A DNA stretch of 35,757 bases. Origin: Acidimicrobiia bacterium (GTDB taxonomy: Bacteria > Actinomycetota > Acidimicrobiia > Spongiisociales > Spongiisociaceae). The stretch is taken from the NCBI GenBank assembly GCA_011523635.1, contig WTGI01000039.1:1-35757 (forward strand), read 5' to 3'. Position 1 is the stretch's first letter. Each line of letters opens with the position of its first letter. The notes beneath the pieces were generated by a model. That model saw only the letters and a program-made list of their open reading frames with translations. It had not been told where the DNA came from and made no database searches. Of the stretch, positions 17,223 to 25,277 are shown piece after piece. The position numbers and the translations under genes were made by a program.

Positions 17223-18437
17223 GTGCGCTCTCTACTCCCGGAGGCCCGGTCCCTCCTTCCCCGAACGGTGGACCTCCGCCGCCGGCTCCATCGAAACCCC
17301 GAGCAAGGCAACCACCTCCCCCTCACTCGCGCCCTGGTGCTCAGCGAACTCGAGTCGCTCCCGCTCGAAGTCACCCAGCACGAGACCACCAGCGGGCTGG
17401 CGGCGGTGCTCCGGGGCGCCCGTCCGGGCCCGACCATCCTCCTCAGGGGCGACATGGACGCCCTCCCCGTTCCCGAGGACACCGGCCTGCCATTCGCCAG
17501 CGAGCGCGCCGGCTTCATGCACGCCTGCGGCCACGACATGCACGCCGCCATGCTGGCGGGAGCAGCCCGCCTGCTGGCATCCAGGCGGGACGAGCTGGCC
17601 GGCTCGGTGCTATTCATGTTCCAGCCGGGGGAGGAAGGTTTCTTCGGCGCCCGGCTCATGCTCGAGGAAGGCCTCCTCGACACGGCCGGCGAGCGGCCTT
17701 CCGGGGCCTTCGCCCTGCACGTGTCCAACCTCTATCCGTCCGGCACGGTCTGGTTCCGGGCCGGGCCGCAGATGGCCGCCACCGACGAGGTCGCCATCAC
17801 CATCCGTGGCAAAGGGGGTCACGCATCCACTCCCCACCTGGCCTTCGACCCCATTCCCGTGGCCGCCGAGATCATCCTGGCGGTCGAGACGGCCGTGACC
17901 CGCCGCATCAACGTGTTCGAACCGGGCGTGATCACGTTCGCCAGGGTCGACGCCGGCGCCACTCACAACGTGATCCCCGAAACAGCCCGGCTGCTAGGCA
18001 CCGTCCGGGCTCTGTCCGAAACCACCCGGACTCAACTCCACTCCATCCTCCGCAGGGTGGCCGGCAACGTCACCGCCGCCCATGGCGTCGAGGCGGAGGT
18101 CGAGTTCGGCGTCGGCTACCCCGTAACGGTCAACCACCCCGGCTACACGGCGTTCGTCCGCTCCGTTGCCCGCCAAGCCCTGGGAGAGGACCAGGTCAAC
18201 GAGCCTCCGTGGCCATCGATGGGAGGTGAGGACTTCTCGTACGTGCTCGACGAGGTACCGGGCACGATGGCGTATCTGGGCACCTGCCCGCGCGGGCGTG
18301 AGCCGGGCCGGGTCCCCAACAACCACTCCAACCGCGTCGTCTTCGACGAGGACGCCATGGCCATCGGAGTGGCGCTGCACGCCGCGGTGGCCTTGGCTCA
18401 CGGTGATGGCGGTTTCCACGGTGGGCTTGACTCCTAG
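17223..18437 (+). CDS. M20D-family amidohydrolase (hippurate/N-acyl-amino-acid hydrolase type)
   Basis: This 404-residue metallohydrolase resembles HipO and IAA-amino-acid hydrolases, which remove acyl groups from N-acyl amino acids. It has LLRGDMDALPV, the metal-binding HACGHDMHAAM (Cys102, His104), GEEG with the catalytic Glu137 and ligand Glu138, His166 in ALHV, and a dimerisation domain with GKGGHASTPHLAFDPI. The C-terminal SMGGEDFSYVL and NNHSNRVVFDEDAM complete the pattern. It starts at GTG 17223 without a ribosome site. Twelve bases separate it from the exporter genes. Confidence 0.93.
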   Translation: MRSLLPEARSLLPRTVDLRRRLHRNPEQGNHLPLTRALVLSELESLPLEVTQHETTSGLAAVLRGARPGPTILLRGDMDALPVPEDTGLPFASERAGFMHACGHDMHAAMLAGAARLLASRRDELAGSVLFMFQPGEEGFFGARLMLEEGLLDTAGERPSGAFALHVSNLYPSGTVWFRAGPQMAATDEVAITIRGKGGHASTPHLAFDPIPVAAEIILAVETAVTRRINVFEPGVITFARVDAGATHNVIPETARLLGTVRALSETTRTQLHSILRRVAGNVTAAHGVEAEVEFGVGYPVTVNHPGYTAFVRSVARQALGEDQVNEPPWPSMGGEDFSYVLDEVPGTMAYLGTCPRGREPGRVPNNHSNRVVFDEDAMAIGVALHAAVALAHGDGGFHGGLDS

Positions 18438-18449
18438 CCTGGCTGATCG

Positions 18450-20303
18450 ATGACTACTGACACCATCATCGAGGAAGCGCGCCGTCCGGAACGCACGGTC
18501 CTGGGCCACGGTTACCAGTTGATAAGGGAACAACTCCGGCGAGCGCCTCGCGAGTTCGCATTCGGGTTCGGTTTCACGGCCCTCCACTCGGTCGGCACCA
18601 TCGCCTTCTCGTACGCAGTCGGTTGGGCTACCGACAGCGTCCTCATCCCCGCTGCCCGCCGTGGCGACGTGACCACCGCGTCGCTCGTCGTGATGGTCCT
18701 GATCCTGCTGACCGTCGGAGCGATGAAGGGCGTGGGTCTGGCCTTGCGGAGGTACGGCGCCTTCCGCGCCCAGTACCGGCTGGAACAGCGCGACCGGGTG
18801 GATGTGACCAACCGCTACCTCGACCTTCCGATCGAGTGGCATAGGCGCCATCCCACCGGCCAGCTGTTGTCAAACGTGAGTTCCGACATCGAGACCGCCG
18901 CCCAGATCGCGGCGCCCCTTCCCATGGCCTTCGGGGTGGCGCTGATGCTGGCCATCACGGCGGTCCTGCTGCTGCTGACCGACCCCTTCCTCGCTCTGGT
19001 CGGTTTCCTGATGGGGCCGGCGATCATGCTCAACAACGTCTTCTACCAGCGGAAGATGCGGATCGCCGCCGCCGCCGCCCAGCGCACGCGGGCGGAGGTG
19101 GCCGAGGCGGCGCACGAGTCCTTCGACGCCGCCCTGGTGGTCAAGACGCTCGGCCGGGAGGCGACCGAGACCAGCCGCTTCGGTGGTCTCTCGGATCGGC
19201 TGCGGTACAACATGGTGGAGATAGGCCGGATCAGGGCCGTCTTCGATCCGATCATGGAGGCACTCCCCACCATCGGGGTGCTGGCGGTCACCGCGGTCGG
19301 AGCGTGGCGCGTCGATCAGGGGCTGATGACCGCCGGCACCCTGGTCACCTTCGCCTTCCTGTTCCGGCTGATCGCCATGCCGATGCGGATTTTCGCCTGG
19401 CTGCTGGGCCTGTTACCCGGAGCGGTGGTCGGCAAGCAGCGGGTCAACGCCGTCCTCAACAATCCCGACGCCTTCGTCTACGGCAGCCGTGACGTCTCGG
19501 CCACCGGCGGCACCACCGCAACCGCGCACGACGTGTCGTACCTGCATCCCGAGACCGAGTTGAGCGACCTGGGCGAGGAGCCGGTCGGGACGGTCCCGTC
19601 GAGCGCCACCGGGGAGGACGGCGACCGGAGGGGGGTCGAGGACATATCCTTCCTGACCCCGGCCGGCCAGACCGTTGCCCTGGTCGGCCCCACCGGCTCG
19701 GGGAAATCGACCGTCGCCCAGCTGCTGGTGCGCCTGTTCGACCCGGACTCGGGCGCCATCCGGCTGGACGGCGCCGCCCTACCCGACCTTTCCCGGCGGG
19801 CCATGGCCGGCTCCGCCGCCCTGGTCTTCCAGGAGGCTTTCCTGTTCGACACGAGCGTTCGGGACAACATCACCCTGGGCGGCGACTTCGGCGAGGAAGA
19901 GATCAAGGCCGCCGCCCGCCTTGCGCAGGCCCACGAGTTCATCCTGGAGCTGCCCGAGGGCTACTCCACCCAGGTGGGCGAGCGGGGAGCTGCCCTGTCC
20001 GGTGGCCAGCGGCAGCGGGTGGCCCTGGCCAGGGCGCTGGTCCGCCATCCCCGCCTCCTGGTGCTCGACGACGCCACCTCCGCGGTTGATCCGGCGGTCG
20101 AGGCCGCCATCCTGGCGGGCCTTTGGCGAATCGACACCACGGTCGTGATCGTCGCCTACCGCCGCACCTCAATCCTGCTGGCGGATGAAGTGATCTACAT
20201 CGAGGCCGGCCACGTGGTCGATCGGGGGTCGCATATCGACCTGTACGACAGGCTGCCTAATTATGCGGCGCTCATCGACGCCTACGACGCGGGAGGTCGA
20301 TGA
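18450..20303 (+). CDS. ABC exporter half-transporter, degenerate-site subunit
   Basis: This 617-residue protein fuses a six-helix exporter membrane domain (residues ~30-340) with an ATPase domain (~390-617). Walker A GPTGSGKS is at ~413-420 and the signature LSGGQRQR at 516-523 is canonical. However, the Walker B catalytic Glu is Asp541 (LVLDDATSA), and the switch His is Tyr570 (IVAYRRTS). Its own ATP site is thus predicted to bind but poorly hydrolyse ATP. A ~60-residue linker between the domains is longer than usual. The stop overlaps the start of the partner gene, so a heterodimer is expected. Transport substrate is unknown; multidrug or lipid export is typical. Confidence 0.93.
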   Translation: MTTDTIIEEARRPERTVLGHGYQLIREQLRRAPREFAFGFGFTALHSVGTIAFSYAVGWATDSVLIPAARRGDVTTASLVVMVLILLTVGAMKGVGLALRRYGAFRAQYRLEQRDRVDVTNRYLDLPIEWHRRHPTGQLLSNVSSDIETAAQIAAPLPMAFGVALMLAITAVLLLLTDPFLALVGFLMGPAIMLNNVFYQRKMRIAAAAAQRTRAEVAEAAHESFDAALVVKTLGREATETSRFGGLSDRLRYNMVEIGRIRAVFDPIMEALPTIGVLAVTAVGAWRVDQGLMTAGTLVTFAFLFRLIAMPMRIFAWLLGLLPGAVVGKQRVNAVLNNPDAFVYGSRDVSATGGTTATAHDVSYLHPETELSDLGEEPVGTVPSSATGEDGDRRGVEDISFLTPAGQTVALVGPTGSGKSTVAQLLVRLFDPDSGAIRLDGAALPDLSRRAMAGSAALVFQEAFLFDTSVRDNITLGGDFGEEEIKAAARLAQAHEFILELPEGYSTQVGERGAALSGGQRQRVALARALVRHPRLLVLDDATSAVDPAVEAAILAGLWRIDTTVVIVAYRRTSILLADEVIYIEAGHVVDRGSHIDLYDRLPNYAALIDAYDAGGR

Positions 20304-22138
20304 TGATCGGAGGGGGCCGTAGGGCGACACCGGACGGCACGGGCGTGGAAGCCCTGGACACCATCAAGCGGGGCATGAGCCTGTCTCCCGAGATCCGCCG
20401 GGGGATGCTGGTGACCATCGCGCTGGCCGTTGTCGCCACCGCCGGACGGGTCATCATCCCGGTGGCCATCCAACAGGTGCTCGACGGGGGTCTCGCCGAA
20501 GCCAGCGTCGACATGGGCTTCGTGGGTCGCATGGTGGTGGTGTCTCTCGGGGCGGTGGCGGTCACCGCCATCGCCACCGGGCTGATGCACCTGCGGCTCG
20601 CCGTCGTCTCGGAAGTAGCGCTGTCGAACCTGCGGGTCCGAGCCTTCCGCCACATCCACGACCTCTCCATGCTCCATCAGGCATCGGAGCAGCGCGGTGT
20701 GCTGGTCGCCCGGGTCACCTCCGACATCGACCAGATCAGCCGCTTCCTGCAATGGGCCGGCCTGATGATCCTCATCAACGGAGGCCAGGCGATCCTGTCC
20801 ATGGCCGTCATGGTGGCCTACTCGTGGCAGATGTTCCTGACCGTCCTGGCCCTGCTGCCGCTCATCCTCTACTCGATGCGCTGGTTCCAGAAGCGCCTGG
20901 TGACCGCCCACCTCGTGGTGCGGGAGAAGGTGGGACGCATGCTGGGCGCTCTGGCGGAGGCTGTTGCCGGCGCGCCGGTGATCCGGGCCTACGGGATCGA
21001 GGATCGGGTGCGCACCGATCTGGACCACGTCATCGAGGAGCACCGGGCCGCCGGCGTCCGCGCCGGCGGGATGGCCTCCGGTTTCTCGGGCGTCAGCGAG
21101 ATACTCACCTCGGCCGTTACCGCAGGGGTGCTGGTGGTGGGCGCCGTGCTCGTGACCGGCGGTGACACCTCGGTCGGGACGGTGGTGGCCTTCATGTTCC
21201 TGGTTCAGTTGATGATCCTTCCCCTCAACCTGCTGGGCGAGGCCATCAACGAGGCGCAGGGCGCGACTGCCGGATGGAAGCGGGTGCTGGACGTCCTCGA
21301 CATTCCCCCCGACGTGGCCGACCCCGGTGATGACGGCGTGAGCCTGCCGACCGGTTCCCTCGGGATCCGCTTCGAGGAGGTGACGTTCCGCTACCCGAGG
21401 CCGGGCGAGACCGCCCGCGAGGCCACGGGCACCACCGCCCTGGAGCGTGTATCGGTGGAGCTGGCCCCGCGCTCGCACGTGGCGGTGGTGGGCGAGACCG
21501 GGTCGGGCAAGACCACCTTCGCCAAGCTGGCCACCCGGTTGATGGACGCCTCCGAGGGTGAGGTGCTGCTGGGCGGGGTGGACGTCACCCGGGTACGGTT
21601 CTCCTCGCTCCGCCACCGGGTGGTCATGGTTCCCCAGGACGGGATGCTCTTCCGCGGAACCATCCTCGAGAACGTCCAGATGGGCAAGCCCGGCGTGGCC
21701 AGGGCAGAGGTCGAGCGGGCCTTCGTGGGCCTGGGCCTGACCCGATGGCTGTCCGAACTCGGTCAGGGACTCGACACCCAGGTCGGCGAGCGAGGATCGT
21801 CCCTATCGGTGGGCGAGCGACAGTTGGTCACCCTGGTCCGGGCCGCCATCGCCGACCCCGATCTGCTGGTACTGGACGAAGCCACCTCGGCGGTCGATCC
21901 CGCTACCGAGGTCAGGATTTCGAGAGCCCTTGACAGCCTCACCGAGGGCCGCACCGTGATCACCATCGCCCATCGGCTGTCTACGGCCGAGGCCGCCGAC
22001 CGGGTGCTGGTCTTCGACCTCGGCCGGGTAGTCCAGGACGGCCCTCACCGGCGGCTACGGCGGGAAGAGGGTGTCTACCGGCATCTCCACGAGGCATGGG
22101 AGCGAGGCGCTATCAAGTACCCCGCCCGCTCGGGCTAG
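20300..22138 (+). CDS. ABC exporter half-transporter, catalytic subunit
   Basis: This 612-residue exporter half has the same plan as its partner: six membrane helices, then an ATPase domain. Walker A GETGSGKT is at ~398-405, Walker B LVLDEATSA has the normal Glu527, and His558 is in place (IAHRLST). In contrast, the signature motif is altered to LSVGERQ at 502-508. In a heterodimer this altered signature would face the degenerate site of the partner, while the partner's canonical signature would face this intact site. The ATG overlaps the upstream stop; GGGAGG provides a ribosome site. Confidence 0.94.
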   Translation: MMIGGGRRATPDGTGVEALDTIKRGMSLSPEIRRGMLVTIALAVVATAGRVIIPVAIQQVLDGGLAEASVDMGFVGRMVVVSLGAVAVTAIATGLMHLRLAVVSEVALSNLRVRAFRHIHDLSMLHQASEQRGVLVARVTSDIDQISRFLQWAGLMILINGGQAILSMAVMVAYSWQMFLTVLALLPLILYSMRWFQKRLVTAHLVVREKVGRMLGALAEAVAGAPVIRAYGIEDRVRTDLDHVIEEHRAAGVRAGGMASGFSGVSEILTSAVTAGVLVVGAVLVTGGDTSVGTVVAFMFLVQLMILPLNLLGEAINEAQGATAGWKRVLDVLDIPPDVADPGDDGVSLPTGSLGIRFEEVTFRYPRPGETAREATGTTALERVSVELAPRSHVAVVGETGSGKTTFAKLATRLMDASEGEVLLGGVDVTRVRFSSLRHRVVMVPQDGMLFRGTILENVQMGKPGVARAEVERAFVGLGLTRWLSELGQGLDTQVGERGSSLSVGERQLVTLVRAAIADPDLLVLDEATSAVDPATEVRISRALDSLTEGRTVITIAHRLSTAEAADRVLVFDLGRVVQDGPHRRLRREEGVYRHLHEAWERGAIKYPARSG

Positions 22139-22150
22139 ACCACCGGTGGT
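22139..22150. other. Perfect 12-bp palindrome between convergent genes
   Basis: ACCACCGGTGGT directly follows the exporter stop codon and lies 31 bases from the stop of the convergent dehydrogenase gene. As RNA it could form only a short stem, so it is at best a weak terminator; a protein-binding site is also possible. Confidence 0.3.
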
Positions 22151-22181
22151 TTGAAGGGGACGCAACTCCAGGACACGAGTG

Positions 22182-23234
22182 TCAGGCGGATCGGGCCGCG
22201 GCTAGGCGTTCCTCGGCGAGCCGGTTGGCCGCCCACGTGGTGGGCTTACCCTCGCGTCTCGATGTTTCGATGACACGCTCCACCACGCCGTAAATGCCCT
22301 CCGTCTTCGTTCTGGCCACGCCCGCGTCGTAGGGCCTTCCAACCTCCACGGAGAGGTTGATGATGCCGCCGGCGTTGATGACGAAGTCCGGCGCGTAGAG
22401 GATGCCCAGCCGGTGCAGCTCGTCGCCGTCGGCGGCCGTGGCCAGCTGATTGTTGGCGGCGCCGGCCACTATCCGGCAGGTCAGGCGGGGAATGGTGTCG
22501 CGGTTGATCACGCCGCCCAGGGCGCAGGGGGAGAATATGTCGCAGTCCACGTCGTAGATCTCTTCGGGCGCCACCACCTCGACGCCCATGCTCCGGGCCC
22601 TCCGCAGGGTGCTGTCGTGCAGGGCGGTTGCCACCACATGGGCGCCTTCGGCAAGAAGGTGGACGGCGGCCCGGGTGCCCACCTTTCCGAAGCCCTGCAT
22701 GGCTACCCGCCGGCCCCGGAGACTGTCGCTCCCCCAGACTGCCTTGGCGCAGGCCTTCATGCCGACGTAGAGCCCCAAGCCGCTCATGATGGAGCTGTCC
22801 CCGCTGCCCCCTCGGGACACCGGCAAGCCCACTACGTGATCCGATTCCCGGCTCACGATCTCCATGTCCCTGCCGGTCCCCCCGACGTCCGCCGTGGTCA
22901 GGAAACGTCCGTCCAAGGTGTTGAGGCAACGCCCGAAGGCCCGCAGGAGCGCCTCGGTCAAGCCGGCGCGGGGGTCCGCGATGATGACCGCCTTGCCGCC
23001 ACCGATGTCGAGGCCGGCCACCGCCGCCTTGTAGGTCATGGCGCGAGCCAGGAGCAGGACGTCCCCGAGCGCGTCCTCCTCGCCGGCGTAGGACCAGATG
23101 CGCGTCCCGCCGGTTGCCGGCCCCAGCGTGGTGTCATGGATCGCCACGATGGCCTCGAGGCCCGCTTCCGCCTCGGTGAACACGGTGACTTGCTCGTAGC
23201 CGGGGCAGTTCAGTTGGTCAACGACCAGCATCAC
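22182..23234 (-). CDS. Leucine/branched-chain amino acid dehydrogenase (Glu/Leu/Phe/Val family)
   Basis: This NAD-dependent enzyme oxidatively deaminates a hydrophobic amino acid to its 2-oxo acid, or makes the reverse reaction. It has 350 residues from GTG 23234 (349 from ATG 23231). ATGGTRIWSY and AMTYKAAVAGLDIGGGKAVI hold the two active-site lysines; counted from the ATG, the catalytic one is Lys80, the same number as in Bacillus leucine dehydrogenase. GFGKVGTRAAVHL is the dinucleotide fold, and SPCALGGVIN and AGAANNQL are family motifs. The choice among Leu, Val and Phe is not settled by sequence. Its neighbours give no clear pathway context. Confidence 0.92.
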   Translation of the reverse strand: MMLVVDQLNCPGYEQVTVFTEAEAGLEAIVAIHDTTLGPATGGTRIWSYAGEEDALGDVLLLARAMTYKAAVAGLDIGGGKAVIIADPRAGLTEALLRAFGRCLNTLDGRFLTTADVGGTGRDMEIVSRESDHVVGLPVSRGGSGDSSIMSGLGLYVGMKACAKAVWGSDSLRGRRVAMQGFGKVGTRAAVHLLAEGAHVVATALHDSTLRRARSMGVEVVAPEEIYDVDCDIFSPCALGGVINRDTIPRLTCRIVAGAANNQLATAADGDELHRLGILYAPDFVINAGGIINLSVEVGRPYDAGVARTKTEGIYGVVERVIETSRREGKPTTWAANRLAEERLAAARSA

Positions 23235-23343
23235 ACCTATCGCGCCTGAGGGAACGAACTATTACCAGACTAGGTGACGCTGGTCGGCCCACCACGACGA
23301 GCGCCACCCGGATGGCAACCAGGCCCGCCCGTCCCTACGCTGA

Positions 23344-24072
23344 TCAGACGCTGGCGGCAGCCAACGAATCGCTCTTCCTGATGAAAGCCACTCCTAGCAG
23401 GACGACCCAGGCCACTTGAACGAACACAGTGAGATTACCCAGGAGGTAGAGGGTAAAGATGCTGCCTTCTATAAAGGTCGCTATGAACAGCAGGAAAGAC
23501 CCGACAATCGCCGGGGCCACACCCAGCCAGATCGCGAGGGGTTTGTCCGCACCGATCAGGTCTGCATTCATCATGGATATAGCAAACAAGGCCACACCGA
23601 CCAGGGCAAGAACCGTCGCGAAGAGCCCGACCGCCCCTCCTATCACCGTGAACGTGATGGCCGTAGCGATAGATTCTCCTGATGCTATGCCTTCAGCCGG
23701 TGAATAGCTGAGCGTCACAGATGTCAAGAAGCTCATCGCAAGGGACACGGTACGCACTGCCAGTGCGATCGTGAGCAACAAGAGCCCGGCCTTCCTCAGG
23801 TATCCCTCCGTGCCCGTATCATTTATCACTTCCTGGACACCCCATAAACCCAGTAGCATCCCGAAGGCGGCAACGAATCCGATGTAAGTCAAGAGACTCA
23901 CCAGAGTACTATCCGGCACCATACCTTGAATAGCAGCCTGCATAGCAGCTTGAACCCCCGCAGAATTTCCCTCAGGAAAACTTCCTGGCCTAAAGCTGCT
24001 AACTATCACATCGACCACAGGGCCTACAATCAATAGCCATCCTGCGATCCTGCCTAGTCTCACCTGTGTCAC
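23344..24072 (-). CDS. Unrecognised integral membrane protein in a low-GC patch
   Basis: I do not recognise a family with certainty; the layout resembles small DUF4386-like proteins. From GTG 24072, supported by AAAGGGG a few bases upstream, it has 242 residues and about seven hydrophobic segments, starting LGRIAGWLLIVGPVVDVIV and ending with FVQVAWVVLLGVAFIRKSD. A loop after helix 1 (SSFRPGSFPEGNSAGVQAAM) is likely outside. Its DNA is clearly less GC-rich than its neighbours: two 60-base rows counted at 23401 and 23941 are each 31/60 GC, against 44/60 in the exporter gene at 21001. This suggests horizontal acquisition. Confidence 0.7.
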   Translation of the reverse strand: MTQVRLGRIAGWLLIVGPVVDVIVSSFRPGSFPEGNSAGVQAAMQAAIQGMVPDSTLVSLLTYIGFVAAFGMLLGLWGVQEVINDTGTEGYLRKAGLLLLTIALAVRTVSLAMSFLTSVTLSYSPAEGIASGESIATAITFTVIGGAVGLFATVLALVGVALFAISMMNADLIGADKPLAIWLGVAPAIVGSFLLFIATFIEGSIFTLYLLGNLTVFVQVAWVVLLGVAFIRKSDSLAAASV

Positions 24073-24173
24073 CTTTGCCCCTTTATTGCATTGATTGCCG
24101 TTGTCGGTGGGTGGGTTCCCGTGCCGATACGTACGGATGCCCCAGATCACCTCACGTTCTCACGACTAGGTCC

Positions 24174-24201
24174 AGCATAGTTCTCCCCCCCACTCGCGCA
24201 A
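24174..24201 (-). promoter_or_regulatory. Possible promoter of the low-GC membrane-protein gene
   Basis: On the minus strand TTGCGC (24201-24196) precedes TATGCT (24179-24174) by 16 bases. The transcript would have a leader of roughly 95 bases before GTG 24072. A second AT-rich box, TATAGT (24223-24218), lies further upstream without a good -35. Confidence 0.35.
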
Positions 24202-24271
24202 GTCATAAGTAGGGTCGACTATATGAAGTCAACTGCACAACATGGTGTGGTCGGCGTGAACGACCGGCAGC

Positions 24272-24305
24272 GGACCTTCGCCACCGCTTCGGTGGGCTCA
24301 GGTCC
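24272..24305 (+). terminator. Terminator-like two-part hairpin
   Basis: GGACCT (24272-24277) pairs with AGGTCC (24300-24305), and inside it CCACCG (24281-24286) pairs with CGGTGG (24290-24295) around a three-base loop. Short unpaired strands join the two stems. TTTGTCTTGT follows on the plus strand, which resembles an intrinsic terminator for a plus-strand transcript. No plus-strand gene is found just upstream, so it may be a relic or the end of an RNA gene. Confidence 0.4.
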
Positions 24306-24491
24306 TTTGTCTTGTGGTCTGAGGGCACCGGACTAGGAAAGAGGCCATCTGGTCGCGGATAATGGTTGCTGGTCCGTTCGGCTTCCACGGTGACCTGTAC
24401 GAATTCGAGGCTCTCGCCGAGACTGCGTACATGTTGCCCCCCACATAGGAAGAGCCGGCACGGGATCAGTGGGGATCGTTCCGAGGGATGA

Positions 24492-25277
24492 TCAGAAAGT
24501 GAACGTTCCTGACATCACGGTTGTCGCATCGACAGACGTCTCGACCCGCGCCACGTTTCGATCGGTCTCGGCTGCAATGTGCATCTCGCAGCCTGGGTAG
24601 ACGGGATTGGAGAAGCGCACCTGAGCGGCCGACAGGCTAGCCGGATGGGCGCCCACGGCGGCTGCGGCGGCACGGGCGGTCATACCCAATGTGGCCAGGC
24701 CGTGAAGAATGGGCCTATGCAGTCCCATGCCGGCCGCTACGACCGGGTCGATGTGGACGGGATGCTTGTCTCCGGTTAGCCGGTAGAGCATCGCGGCGTC
24801 AGGTCGGACGTCCACCGTGCCGGTCCAGTCCGGGACGAGGGGCGCGGGCCGCTCGGACCGTGCTGGTGGATCTCCGCCCCAGCCTCCTATGCCGGGCAGA
24901 AGGATGGTGTAGACAGCCCGGAAGCTGGGGCTCATCACCTCTATCTCGATGATCGTGATCCTTCCCTTGTCGAAAACGGACCGGACGCTACCGTGGGTGC
25001 GGATCGGTCCGGGCCTGAGTGGCTGGTACACCGTCAGGCTCTGGCCGACATGGAGGGATCGGGTGCGATCATAGGCACCGAGTTCGCCGGCTGCCTGGAC
25101 CGCCCACAGACCCAGAGCACAACCGTATGCAGGTAGGACCCGTAGATCCTGCTCGTAGACCAGGTCCAGGTGCGAAGGAGGGGCACCTACGGCCAGCGCG
25201 TACAGGATGGCGTCGTCGGCCGAGAAGTCAACGCGGCGCGTGCCGAGGTTGAAGCCTGTCAGTTCACTGAGGTGCAT
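24492..25277 (-). CDS. MaoC-like double hot-dog hydratase (enoyl-CoA hydratase 2 type)
   Basis: This 261-residue protein has two hot-dog halves, as in enoyl-CoA hydratase 2. The C-terminal half carries the motif YRLTGDKHPVHIDPVVAAGMG; Asp170 and His175 match the catalytic Asp/His of that enzyme class, although the usual Asn between them is His172. PILHGLATLGM is the conserved helix after it. The start ATG 25277 overlaps the end of the upstream crotonase gene by 14 bases. It is the last gene of the catabolic operon and probably hydrates an unsaturated acyl-CoA intermediate. Confidence 0.88.
   Translation of the reverse strand: MHLSELTGFNLGTRRVDFSADDAILYALAVGAPPSHLDLVYEQDLRVLPAYGCALGLWAVQAAGELGAYDRTRSLHVGQSLTVYQPLRPGPIRTHGSVRSVFDKGRITIIEIEVMSPSFRAVYTILLPGIGGWGGDPPARSERPAPLVPDWTGTVDVRPDAAMLYRLTGDKHPVHIDPVVAAGMGLHRPILHGLATLGMTARAAAAAVGAHPASLSAAQVRFSNPVYPGCEMHIAAETDRNVARVETSVDATTVMSGTFTF

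Larger units (their letters stand above)
24073..24491. other. 419-base non-coding stretch with no convincing gene
   Basis: Short open frames on both strands lack ribosome sites and family motifs. The part near 24340-24450 could be a decayed coding tail on the plus strand: it reads open for about 40 codons to a TAG at 24446-24448. A strong two-part hairpin lies at 24272-24305. On the minus side a possible promoter for the membrane protein is seen at 24174-24201. The composition stays lower in GC than the flanks until about 24240. Confidence 0.4.

Noticed and set aside
20282..21616. 444-codon minus-strand frame opposite the exporter gene
   Set aside because: His/Gly/Asp-rich composition typical of a reverse-frame shadow; the sense strand encodes clear ABC motifs.
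24203..24388. 61-codon minus-strand frame in the non-coding stretch
   Set aside because: No ribosome site, no motif, and composition unlike a protein.
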